A stretch of DNA of 13,764 bases from Kiritimatiellia bacterium (lineage in GTDB: Bacteria > Verrucomicrobiota > Kiritimatiellia > UBA8416 > SLMC01): contig SLMC01000136.1 in assembly GCA_007133745.1 (NCBI GenBank), forward strand, positions 1 to 13,764, given 5' to 3'. Below, piece after piece: positions 1-5,530 of the stretch. Each line of letters begins with the position of its first letter. Position 1 is the first letter of the stretch. The notes beneath the pieces are model-generated. The model was not told the DNA's origin. It saw nothing but the letters and a program-made list of their open reading frames with translations, and did not search any database. The position numbers and the translations under genes were made by a program.

Positions 1-56
1 GCGAAACCCGCGCCGCCCAGCCCGCAGAGGAGGCCGTAAAGGATTCTTTTTTTCAT
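1..56 (-). CDS. Start of an exported protein (partial, runs off the window)
   Basis: Reading the minus strand from the ATG at 54-56 gives a start MKKRILYGLLCGLGGAGF with no stop before the window edge. Three basic residues followed by a Gly/Leu-rich hydrophobic stretch look like the n- and h-regions of a signal peptide, so the product is probably secreted or membrane-inserted. Only 18 residues are visible and no function can be assigned. It lies downstream of the M48 protease gene on the same strand, separated by about 290 bases of repeat-rich DNA, so it is probably a separate transcription unit. The ribosome site is weak (an AGGG-like stretch about 11 bases upstream). Confidence 0.55.
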   Translation of the reverse strand, partial: MKKRILYGLLCGLGGAGF

Positions 57-151
57 CGTTCATTGGCCCTTTTCGGCTCTACAGGTTCTGCAGGCAGAAT
101 TTGTTTTTTCAAGTTTCGTTCTTGTCGTCGATCCTTTGCGGCAGCATCATC

Positions 152-171
152 CGGCTCGGGAAGCCGAGCCG
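152..171. repeat. GC-rich hairpin, 8-bp stem
   Basis: The arms CGGCTCGG (152-159) and CCGAGCCG (164-171) are perfect inverted repeats around the loop GAAG. There is no T-run on either side, so it is not a canonical intrinsic terminator. It sits about 12 bases before the GGACT hairpin that introduces the octamer array. Confidence 0.65.
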
Positions 172-182
172 CTCCGTCAGGC

Positions 183-286
183 GGACTGAAAGTCCACCCT
201 ACGCCCGCAAACCAGTGTGTGGGTATGTGGGTTTGTGAGTATGTGAGTTTTTACCCGCACACTCACTCACCCACACACTCACAAAC
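183..286 (+). repeat. Hairpin plus inverted octamer arrays, GT-type (copy A)
   Basis: A small hairpin (183-187 GGACT, loop GAA, 191-195 AGTCC) is followed by a tandem array at 214-248 with an 8-base period and consensus GTNTGTGR. After a TTTT loop an inverted array of the same unit follows at 253-286. The two arms, 34 to 35 bases each, pair at roughly three quarters of positions, so the block could fold into one long imperfect hairpin. The 214-248 arm is identical, in reverse complement, to 1426-1460 in copy B on the other side of the M48 gene. Confidence 0.75.
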
Positions 287-300
287 AATCACGCCTCCAA

Positions 301-342
301 TTTCTTGTTTTTTACAGCAGGGGCGGCAGATTAAGGCGCTAA
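301..342. repeat. Conserved tail next to a lipoprotein stop (copy 1)
   Basis: This 42-base segment starts with TTTCTTGTTTTTT and ends with ATTAAGGCGCTAA. The same two 13-base ends, with a related middle of about 15 bases, occur at 5490-5530. In both places it lies between an array element and the stop codon of a minus-strand lipoprotein gene. On the minus strand it reads TTAGCGCCTTAAT, then AAAAAACAAGAAA. It may be a downstream part of the array element or a 3'-UTR signal. Confidence 0.6.
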
Positions 343-346
343 GGGC

Positions 347-1258
347 CTAATCCAAAATGCTTGCCACGGCCTGCCGGAAGCGCGCCTGCCGGGCGGCGGA
401 CACGGGTTGGACCGGTTGGCTGCCGATCATTTTCTTCACGTCGACGATACGGTCGGCCGGATCGGGATGCGTCTTGGCGAAATCCAATCCGCCAGGCTTC
501 AAGTTCTTTTTCATTTCCGCCAGCATGTCCGCGAGCGCGTGCGGATCGTATCCGACCCGTTGCAGAATAGTTACGGCGGCGCGGTCGGCTTCCCGTTCCA
601 GCGAGCGCGCATAGCCGCTGTTCATCAGCGTGCCGGCGATGTCGGAAATGGAGCCTTCAAACGCCGTGGTCAACTGCGCCAGCTCTTGCGGGCCGTAGGC
701 TTTGGCGCTTTCCGTAGCCAGGATCGTCAGAGCCGACGTGAGCCGCCCCTTCTTGATGGCGCGCAGACCATGCCGCGCCTGCACATGGCCAATCTCGTGC
801 GCCAGCACCGCCGCCAGAGCGTCTTCGCTGCGGCACAGCCGCAGCATGCCCTTCGATATGGTAATGAATCCGCCGGGCGCGGCAAAGGCATTGATCTCTT
901 CGGTGTCCAGAATCTGGACGTGATAGCCCCCGAAAGTTTCGGGCAGATCGGAGGCTTCGGCCAGAACTCGGCACAGCGTCGTCAAATAACGGTGGGCCAC
1001 CTCGTTTTCGTAGGCGTTGTAGCGGCCCAGCACGGTCGCGGTAACCGCTCGACCGATGTAGTATTCCTGCTCCGGCGTGATGTCCGCGAAGGTCTTTTCC
1101 ACGGCTGCGGCCGTGCGGGTAATGGCTTGCGCTTCCTCGGGCGACAAGGTTCCGGTGGCCTGACCGACCGTGGTTCCGATTTGTGTCAGCGCGGCACACC
1201 CTGCCGCAAGGGTCATGCCGATTAGAATAAACGCTTGTATGCAATGCTTACGGGTCAT
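347..1258 (-). CDS. M48-family zinc metalloprotease, lipoprotein
   Basis: This 303-residue product is a zinc-dependent endopeptidase of family M48, the group that includes the periplasmic quality-control proteases BepA, YcaL and LoiP. A signal sequence ends in the lipobox LAAGC with Cys21 as lipidation site, so it is probably anchored in the envelope facing the periplasm. HEIGH at 154-158 gives the two zinc histidines and the catalytic glutamate. SLEREAD at 219-225 matches the downstream glutamate ligand region (ExxAD-type), and THPDPADR at 263-270 is the usual conserved M48 tail. I chose the ATG at 1258 over an in-frame TTG at 1264 because GGGAGG at 1266-1271 sits 7 bases upstream. It is the last gene of the minus-strand envelope cluster, after the SH3 gene, with 224 bases of arrays between them. 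No family member name can be given. Confidence 0.92.
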   Translation of the reverse strand: MTRKHCIQAFILIGMTLAAGCAALTQIGTTVGQATGTLSPEEAQAITRTAAAVEKTFADITPEQEYYIGRAVTATVLGRYNAYENEVAHRYLTTLCRVLAEASDLPETFGGYHVQILDTEEINAFAAPGGFITISKGMLRLCRSEDALAAVLAHEIGHVQARHGLRAIKKGRLTSALTILATESAKAYGPQELAQLTTAFEGSISDIAGTLMNSGYARSLEREADRAAVTILQRVGYDPHALADMLAEMKKNLKPGGLDFAKTHPDPADRIVDVKKMIGSQPVQPVSAARQARFRQAVASILD

Positions 1259-1265
1259 AATCAAT

Positions 1266-1271
1266 CCTCCC
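1266..1271 (-). promoter_or_regulatory. Ribosome binding site deciding the M48 start
   Basis: On the minus strand GGGAGG lies 7 bases before the ATG at 1256-1258. The alternative TTG two codons upstream would leave only about 1 base of spacing. Confidence 0.75.
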
Positions 1272-1276
1272 TAAGG

Positions 1277-1327
1277 CGGCCTTCGGCCGGTAATAAGTCA
1301 TCAGTAATCAGTAATCAGTAATCAGTG
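1277..1327 (+). repeat. Hairpin plus heptamer array ATCAGTA
   Basis: The hairpin CGGCC-TTC-GGCCG (1277-1289) is followed by four heptamers at 1300-1327: three exact ATCAGTA and a final ATCAGTG. No inverted partner array is seen nearby. The order hairpin then array on one strand matches the other elements in this window, although the unit is unrelated in sequence. Confidence 0.75.
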
Positions 1328-1350
1328 ACAAGTTGCCCCTTAGGCGTTAG

Positions 1351-1380
1351 CCACTAGCTCCTAACCCCTAGCCCCTAGCC
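1351..1380. repeat. Heptamer array, CCCCTAG type
   Basis: Four heptamers can be read as CCACTAG, CTCCTAA, CCCCTAG and CCCCTAG. The period is 7 bases, like the neighbouring ATCAGTA array, but the sequence is different. No hairpin is clearly attached. Confidence 0.6.
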
Positions 1381-1387
1381 TCCGATT

Positions 1388-1481
1388 GTTTGTGAGTGTG
1401 TGAGTACGTGAGTGTGTGTGGGAAAACTCACATACTCACAAACCCACATACCCACACACTTGGGTTGCGGGCGAAGCCCGC
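1388..1481 (-). repeat. Hairpin plus inverted octamer arrays, GT-type (copy B)
   Basis: This is the reverse complement of copy A. On the minus strand the hairpin GCGGGC-TTC-GCCCGC (1467-1481) follows the SH3 stop codon, then comes an octamer array (1460 down to 1426) identical to 214-248, then a GAAAA-type spacer and an inverted array (1422 down to 1388). Both copies end with the same CTCACAAACAATC. The hairpin next to the stop could weakly terminate transcription, but there is no T-run. Confidence 0.75.
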
Positions 1482-1482
1482 C

Positions 1483-1944
1483 TTAATTAAGCTCGCCTTT
1501 CGCGCGGAATTCGGCCAGCGCCTTGGGGCTGACCGCGCGTTTTTCCATGCGGTCCACCGCCGCGAAGTCGGCCTCCTTGTTTTGCGATTTGAACTGGTCT
1601 TCAACTTCCGCGTTGAAGCCTTTTCCGGCCAGAGCCAGTTCTTCGCTCGATGCGCCGGTCTGCGCCGTGGCGTCGCCGGACTGCAACACAATGCGCTTGG
1701 GCGTCAATGCCGACTGGTGCATCCAGCCCGTGTGTTCCCCGAACGACACCCGAATCCAGCCGGGCCGTTTTTCCAACGTGGCCACGCGGTCGCCGTAGGC
1801 CAGTGTCGCGACGACCGATCCCGTGAACGAGGGCGCGGAGCGCAGCGGGCCCTGCCGGACCTGCACGCTCATCTGCGACGCGTTCGCTCTCCCCGCCAGA
1901 CACGCGCCGACAAGGGTCAACCCGATCCATCCAACCGTCTTCAT
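1483..1944 (-). CDS. Secreted bacterial SH3-like domain protein
   Basis: This 153-residue protein has a signal peptide (MKTVGWIGLTLVGACLAG...) with likely cleavage after ANA at 20-22. Residues about 26-85 form one SH3b-like domain: VQVRQGPLRSAPSF...GSVVATLAYGD...GWIRVSF...GWMHQSAL shows the usual RxGP/RSxPS start and the GW-V and GWM-S strands. Such domains commonly bind peptidoglycan or periplasmic partners. The C-terminal half (90-153) is polar and probably helical, with no recognised domain. I chose the ATG at 1944 because AAAGGAGG lies 7 bases upstream; longer in-frame starts lack this. It begins 36 bases after the TPR lipoprotein stop, so it is probably co-transcribed with the transport genes. 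The substrate is unknown. Confidence 0.85.
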   Translation of the reverse strand: MKTVGWIGLTLVGACLAGRANASQMSVQVRQGPLRSAPSFTGSVVATLAYGDRVATLEKRPGWIRVSFGEHTGWMHQSALTPKRIVLQSGDATAQTGASSEELALAGKGFNAEVEDQFKSQNKEADFAAVDRMEKRAVSPKALAEFRAKGELN

Positions 1945-1951
1945 CATGCAT

Positions 1952-1958
1952 CCTCCTT
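1952..1958 (-). promoter_or_regulatory. Strong ribosome binding site of the SH3 gene
   Basis: AAGGAGG on the minus strand ends 7 bases before ATG 1944 and 4 bases before the adjacent ATG 1947. It favours the shorter of the two adjacent methionine starts and excludes the start at 1980. Confidence 0.75.
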
Positions 1959-1980
1959 TGTTTGTGCGTACGCTCCACAT

Positions 1981-2973
1981 TCAACCCGAGCCCTTGCCGC
2001 TTCGCACTGTTTCCTCGATTTCGGTCAGCAATGCGCGGAGCCGCTTTTCCAGCTCGGGACTGCGCGCCTCGCGCGCGGCGCCGATGCCGTCATCCAACTG
2101 CCGCACTGCGGCGGCGATACGGCCCTGGGCAAACAGACTGCGCGCCGCCCGGTATCTGCGGTCGGCCGCCGCGGCCGGATCGCCCGCCGCCAAAAAGCCG
2201 GCCGCCGCATGCGCGAGCCCCCGAGCGACATCGGCGGGACGTCCCGCGCGTTCGTAGATGTCGGCCGCCGCGTCGAAGCGCCGCGCCGCATCGAGCGGCT
2301 TGTTTTCGAGCATCAAGATGCGGCCGTCCAGCATTTTGTCTTCGGCAAGCAGCAGCGGCTGGGCATCGAACGATTTCGCGGCGCGGCGGGCCGAAGCGAG
2401 CGCGGCCCGCGCCGACTCCCCTTGTCCGGCATCGCACCGGAGCGCGGCCCGCAGCAGATACGCATGCGCCCGCGCGCGGGCCAAGTCCGCCCCCTTGAGA
2501 TCAAGGCCCAGAACGTCGTCAAGCCATGATCCCGCTTCATCGGGCCGGCCTTCGATGTGCGCGATACGCGCCATCATCAGGAGCGCGTCGGCTCGGCCGA
2601 CAGGGTCGAATTCGAACTCGGCGATCGCCTCGCGCAAGACGGCGCGTGCCGGTTCAAAACGTTGCAGCGCCACGAGGCACGCAGCCAAATTGCAAGCATT
2701 GTCGCCAATGCCCGCGCGATTGTTCAACATGCGGGCGCGATTCAGCGCCTCGCGATAATGCCCGGCGGCGGCCTCGTAGCTGCCAGCCTGGAAAGCATTG
2801 CGCCCGCGCCGGGAGGCGGCGGCGACCATCGCATCGGCTTGACGCGGCGGCGGCGACGCGGCGCAGCCCGCCAGAATAAACGCCATCGGCACAAGGACAA
2901 GCCCGAGCCGGACACGGTAAAAGACGACGCGCCCGGCGCCGTTCGACGCGCGATTCAAGGACCAAGGGCTCAT
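1981..2973 (-). CDS. TPR-like lipoprotein of the Mla-type operon
   Basis: This 330-residue protein is Ala- and Arg-rich. A basic stretch (RVVFYRVR, 14-22) and a hydrophobic segment end in the lipobox LAGC with Cys37. The rest is nearly all helical, with repeated helix pairs of TPR type: GRNAFQAGSYEAAAGHYREAL, then NLAACLVALQRFEPARAVLREAI, then AHIEGRPDEAGSWLDDVL, and later LAHAAAGFLAAGDPAAAADRRYRAA. TPR folds bind partner proteins, so a scaffold role for the transporter on a membrane surface is a reasonable inference. The start is well supported: ATG overlaps the mlaD stop (ATGA) and AAGGAG lies 7 bases upstream. It sits where a periplasmic lipid carrier such as MlaC might be expected in proteobacteria, but it does not resemble MlaC. 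Confidence 0.85.
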   Translation of the reverse strand: MSPWSLNRASNGAGRVVFYRVRLGLVLVPMAFILAGCAASPPPRQADAMVAAASRRGRNAFQAGSYEAAAGHYREALNRARMLNNRAGIGDNACNLAACLVALQRFEPARAVLREAIAEFEFDPVGRADALLMMARIAHIEGRPDEAGSWLDDVLGLDLKGADLARARAHAYLLRAALRCDAGQGESARAALASARRAAKSFDAQPLLLAEDKMLDGRILMLENKPLDAARRFDAAADIYERAGRPADVARGLAHAAAGFLAAGDPAAAADRRYRAARSLFAQGRIAAAVRQLDDGIGAAREARSPELEKRLRALLTEIEETVRSGKGSG

Positions 2974-3656
2974 AGCGCCTCTCCTTCCCGAACCGTCATC
3001 TCCAGCGGCCCGATACGCTCCGGCGCAGTGTCGTCCTCGATATATTTCTTGAGCAGCCAGTGGCGTTGAACGCCTTCAATGAGAACTTCCGCCTCGCGCA
3101 GCGTGTCCTGCGTTTGCAGCAGCGTTTGCTGCGCGTGCCCGCCGGGTTGGCGCAGATCGGCCGCCAGCCCGGCATATTCCTCGACAGCCTTTTGGACTTG
3201 CTCCAGCAACGTTTGCAGCGCCACCACCAAATCGGCATCGATCTCGGCGGCGTTCGGAAGCATAGCGTCCTGCAGGGCGGGGCCATCCCCTTTGGTAATT
3301 TCCACGAAGGCGTCGCCTGCCACGCCGAATTTCTTCTTCAGTACCGCCCGCGAATCGTCCCGGATGAAACGCGCAAACTCCTGCTGGATCGACAGCACGC
3401 CTTCCATGCTGCCGTCGTCATCCACGATCACGCGATCCACGGTTCCGACCAGCGTGCCCATGATGACGACTTCCGCCCCTTTCTTGATGCCGGCCGATCC
3501 CTCGGGGGGGAATCGAATACGCAGCTCGAGTTTCGGCTCGAACCATTGTTGCGCCAGACCGGCCAGGATAACGCCCGTCAGCAACGCCGCGATTACCAAC
3601 AGAATGAAGCCGCCGACGATTTCATTGACATACCGGAATTTGAACGGTTTTTTCAT
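2970..3656 (-). CDS. mlaD: MlaD-like MCE-domain protein
   Basis: This 228-residue protein has one N-terminal transmembrane segment (about 13-35) and one MCE domain (about 43-120) with FPPEGSAGIKKGAEVVIMG and VGTVDRVIVDDDG typical of the family. A helical tail (140-200) contains RHWLLKKYI, a common phrase in short MCE proteins. MCE domains form hexameric rings that hold a lipid channel in the periplasm, anchored to the MlaE permease. The ATG at 3656 was chosen over an upstream start at 3758: AAGGAG lies 7 bases before it, and it overlaps the mlaF stop as ATGA. The stop in turn overlaps the TPR gene start. The symbol is by family resemblance; the substrate is not shown by the sequence. Confidence 0.88.
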   Translation of the reverse strand: MKKPFKFRYVNEIVGGFILLVIAALLTGVILAGLAQQWFEPKLELRIRFPPEGSAGIKKGAEVVIMGTLVGTVDRVIVDDDGSMEGVLSIQQEFARFIRDDSRAVLKKKFGVAGDAFVEITKGDGPALQDAMLPNAAEIDADLVVALQTLLEQVQKAVEEYAGLAADLRQPGGHAQQTLLQTQDTLREAEVLIEGVQRHWLLKKYIEDDTAPERIGPLEMTVREGEAL

Positions 3657-4351
3657 TGCATGCTCCTTGGGGCGGACCAGCGGGTTCCCTCGATCCGGCC
3701 GACCGTGTTCGCCTTCAGTGTACCGTCGTTCGCGGCATGCGAATCGGCGGTGATCCATAGCGCGGCGGCGCCCTGATCCACGCGGCGCCTGACCGCCTCC
3801 TTCAGCATGGCGACATGAGCCGCATCGACAGCGCGATCCGGAAATTCAAGCAGCAGCAGCACGGGCGTGCCGAGCAGCGCGCGTATCCATTGCGCGCGCG
3901 CGAGCGTTTCGGGCTCTACCCAGGCGGGACGCGCGCGCGGCAGCTCGTCAAATCCGAACCGGCTCGCCAGACGAGCCGCCTCGGCTTCGATATCCGAGCG
4001 GGACCGGGCGGAATGGTGGCGTGCCTTCAAGGTAATGTTCTCGTCCACGTCCAGGTTGCCGAACCAGCCGCTGTCATGGAACGTGCGCCCGATGCGCGCC
4101 CGATCGGCGGCGGCTTCGTCGGGCGAACGATCCGGCCAGGCACGACCCAGAAAACGGACGGCGCCGCGCGCGGCCGCGACCAGCCCCTGCGCGGCATCGG
4201 CCAGAGGCAGTCGCCGCGCGGGAGACGCATGGACCACGGCCAATTCGCCGGCCCGCAGGATCAGGGCGACGTCTTCGAGTCCGCTGTCGTAGCCGGACTC
4301 GTCCGCAAGCGTTACGCCCGCGAATTCAAGAATGGGTTTATCATCTCTCAT
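3653..4351 (-). CDS. MlaF-like ABC protein with degenerate ATPase motifs
   Basis: By position (between mlaE and mlaD) and by overall pattern this 232-residue protein is the ABC subunit. The N-terminus ILEFAGVTLADESGYDSGLEDVALILRAGELAVV follows the normal ABC start, and residues 140-175 (RPAWVEPETLARAQWIRALLGTPVLLLLEF) line up with the signature-to-Walker B stretch. However, the Walker A loop reads HASPARRLP (41-49) with no GxxGxGKS/T. The Q-loop glutamine is His92. LSGG is replaced by WVEPE (144-148). Walker B has Glu169-Phe170 where Asp-Glu is expected, and the H-loop His is Ala202 (ITAD). ATP binding and hydrolysis therefore look lost. It may be a structural subunit or work with another ATPase. 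The gene is intact, with no frameshift, and overlaps mlaD by ATGA. No strong ribosome site precedes the start. Confidence 0.8.
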   Translation of the reverse strand: MRDDKPILEFAGVTLADESGYDSGLEDVALILRAGELAVVHASPARRLPLADAAQGLVAAARGAVRFLGRAWPDRSPDEAAADRARIGRTFHDSGWFGNLDVDENITLKARHHSARSRSDIEAEAARLASRFGFDELPRARPAWVEPETLARAQWIRALLGTPVLLLLEFPDRAVDAAHVAMLKEAVRRRVDQGAAALWITADSHAANDGTLKANTVGRIEGTRWSAPRSMQ

Positions 4352-4505
4352 GGCTTACCATGGTCGCTATTTTGCAAGAGCAGTGTTCAGGTTTCAGGTT
4401 TCAGGTTTCAGGAAAAATTTTGATCGGCCACACCGCTTTGCGCACTCCTGAAACCTGAAAACCGAACACTGAAACCGGCGCTTGCAGGGTTTTGCAAGCG
4501 CCTCA
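4352..4505. other. Gap inside the mla cluster holding a heptamer array element
   Basis: These 154 bases separate mlaE from mlaF. They contain a perfect hairpin just after the mlaE stop and two inverted heptamer arrays. No gene is visible. If mlaE and mlaF are co-transcribed, the RNA would carry this structure between them. Confidence 0.65.
4384..4500 (-). repeat. Hairpin plus inverted heptamer arrays, GTTTCAG type
   Basis: On the minus strand, five bases past the mlaE stop codon, comes a perfect hairpin with stem CGCTTGCA/TGCAAGCG (4479-4486 and 4493-4500) and a 6-base loop. Then follows an imperfect heptamer array (4476 down to 4447), a 34-base spacer, and an inverted array (4412 down to 4384) with three exact GTTTCAG units. 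The outer ends GTGTTC and GAACAC also match, so the two arms can pair over about 23 bases with a few mismatches. Confidence 0.75.
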
Positions 4506-5294
4506 TTACAAATACGTCCAAACCGAAACGGCGGCCGACGACAGGAACAACGCCCCCACGGAGCGGACAACCGCCCGGCCGGCCGCCTGCGGCACATCCG
4601 TAGCTGCGCCCTCGATGCTCAGGCCCTCCTTGCAGCAAATCGCACCGGTCAGCATCCCGGGAATCGCCGTTTTCGCCAGCAGATTCACAATGTCCGTCGG
4701 CGCGACAGAGGAAAAAACCCCTTGCGCGAACAGAGCCGGTCCGCCCGGCGCCGCGCCCATCGCCGCCGCGAACCCGTATCCGCTGACAAACGAAACCACA
4801 ATGAAAATCACGGTCAGACAGAACACCGAAACCATGACGCCGATCACCCGCGGAAGAACCAAATAGGAAAACGGATCGAGCCCCTGCGCATCGAGCGTTC
4901 GGATTTCGTTGTTCACGCGCATCGTCGCCAGCTCCGTCGTAATGGCCGTTCCGCTGCGTCCGATCACGACGAAATTTGTCAGCAACGGGCCCAGTTCGCG
5001 TATGATGACCGCCACCAGCAACGGACCGACCAGCGCCGACTGTCCGACCCGGGTCAGCCACACGTGCGCTTGCAGCACGACGCTCAGACCGACGACCACG
5101 GCAATCAGCGCGATGAAGCGGGTCGCTTCCACGCCGGTAAAGAAAATTTGGCGGGCCAGCACGTCGCGCACCGTGCGCGGCCAGTAACGCGGCATGAGCG
5201 CCATGCGCGCTGTCGCGAAAAGAATCCCGGCCAGATAGGCCGTGCTTTTCCATTGCCCGATCGCGGCCCCGCCGATTTTCCCGGCAACAGTCAT
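4506..5294 (-). CDS. mlaE: MlaE-like permease of an MCE lipid transporter
   Basis: This 262-residue integral membrane protein belongs to the MlaE/YrbE permease family, which forms the inner-membrane core for MCE lipid transport. About five hydrophobic segments are visible. Family signatures include GLSVVLQAHVWL, VGPLLVAVIIRELGPLLTNFVVIGRSGTAITTELATM with the hallmark ELGP and GR-G, MRVNNEIRTLDAQGLDPFSYLVLPRV, and near the C-terminus LAKTAIPGMLTGAICCKEGLSIEGAATDVPQA. Length is normal and the sequence looks fully functional, in contrast to the degenerate ABC protein encoded next. A weak AGGG-like site lies 8 to 9 bases before the start. The array-bearing gap upstream (5295-5526) may hold the promoter, but none could be identified with confidence. 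Confidence 0.93.
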   Translation of the reverse strand: MTVAGKIGGAAIGQWKSTAYLAGILFATARMALMPRYWPRTVRDVLARQIFFTGVEATRFIALIAVVVGLSVVLQAHVWLTRVGQSALVGPLLVAVIIRELGPLLTNFVVIGRSGTAITTELATMRVNNEIRTLDAQGLDPFSYLVLPRVIGVMVSVFCLTVIFIVVSFVSGYGFAAAMGAAPGGPALFAQGVFSSVAPTDIVNLLAKTAIPGMLTGAICCKEGLSIEGAATDVPQAAGRAVVRSVGALFLSSAAVSVWTYL

Positions 5295-5526
5295 AGGTGC
5301 AACCCTTTTACGACAACTATGCGTCCCTATAGACGTCTAGGCGGGCTGTCGCCCGCAAACCACATTTTCTTTTACCACGGAGTTCACGGATACACGGAGA
5401 AAAAAGATCAAGAGTTTTCAAACAGTATCATCCCATGTGGTTTTCAAACATAGTATCCTTTGTGTCTCTGTGTCCTCCGTGGTTAATATTTTCTTGTTTT
5501 TTCGGCAGGACAGCGTCATTAAGGCG
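5295..5526. other. Gap with hairpin, octamer arrays and conserved tail
   Basis: It contains the palindrome AGACGTCT (5331-5338), a GCGGGC hairpin, paired octamer arrays and a conserved tail that reaches the stop of the upstream lipoprotein gene. Inside the spacer between arrays, GTTTTCAAACA occurs twice (5414-5424 and 5440-5450). No gene is visible. Confidence 0.65.
5341..5484 (+). repeat. Hairpin plus inverted octamer arrays, CACGGA type
   Basis: The hairpin GCGGGC-TGTC-GCCCGC (5341-5356) precedes an array of three octamers at 5375-5398 (CCACGGAG, TTCACGGA, TACACGGA). After a spacer an inverted array lies at 5457-5484, whose reverse complement again starts CCACGGAG and continues in octamer steps rich in GACACA. 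The hairpin closely resembles the one at 13493-13508, which introduces a different array. Confidence 0.75.
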
Positions 5527-5530
5527 CTAA
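5490..5530. repeat. Conserved tail next to a lipoprotein stop (copy 2)
   Basis: It has the same TTTCTTGTTTTTT beginning and ATTAAGGCGCTAA end as 301-342, and it overlaps the TAG stop (5527-5529) of the minus-strand lipoprotein gene. The middle differs by several bases and one deletion. Confidence 0.6.

Larger units (their letters stand above)
57..346. other. Gene-free gap with hairpins, octamer arrays and a conserved tail
   Basis: This gap separates the partial exported protein from the 3' end of the M48 gene. It holds a hairpin at 152-171 (8-bp stem CGGCTCGG, loop GAAG), a second at 183-195 (GGACT, loop GAA), paired octamer arrays at 214-286 and a conserved tail at 301-342. A plus-strand reading frame through 63-350 exists but is made of repeat DNA and has no coding character. 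No tRNA or riboswitch-like fold was recognised. Confidence 0.7.
1259..1482. other. Gap with three different tandem arrays
   Basis: Between the M48 start and the SH3 stop lie, in order, the M48 ribosome site, a GGCCTTCGGCC-type hairpin, a heptamer array ATCAGTA, a heptamer array CCCCTAG, and the paired GT-type octamer arrays with their own hairpin. Nothing coding was found. Confidence 0.7.

Noticed and set aside
63..350. Plus-strand 95-codon reading frame
   Set aside because: It reads through hairpins and octamer arrays and shows no domain or coding character.
407..1225. Long plus-strand frame opposite the M48 gene
   Set aside because: Antisense shadow of a clear HEIGH protease; high GC produces long open frames on the opposite strand.
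214..1460. CRISPR array
   Set aside because: Units are 7 or 8 bases with no spacers, and no cas gene is present.
1396..2529. 377-codon plus-strand frame
   Set aside because: It starts inside the GT array and runs antisense to the SH3 and TPR genes, which have signal peptides and ribosome sites.
4479..4500. Intrinsic terminator after mlaE
   Set aside because: A perfect stem but no T-run on the minus strand, and it belongs to the common hairpin-array design.
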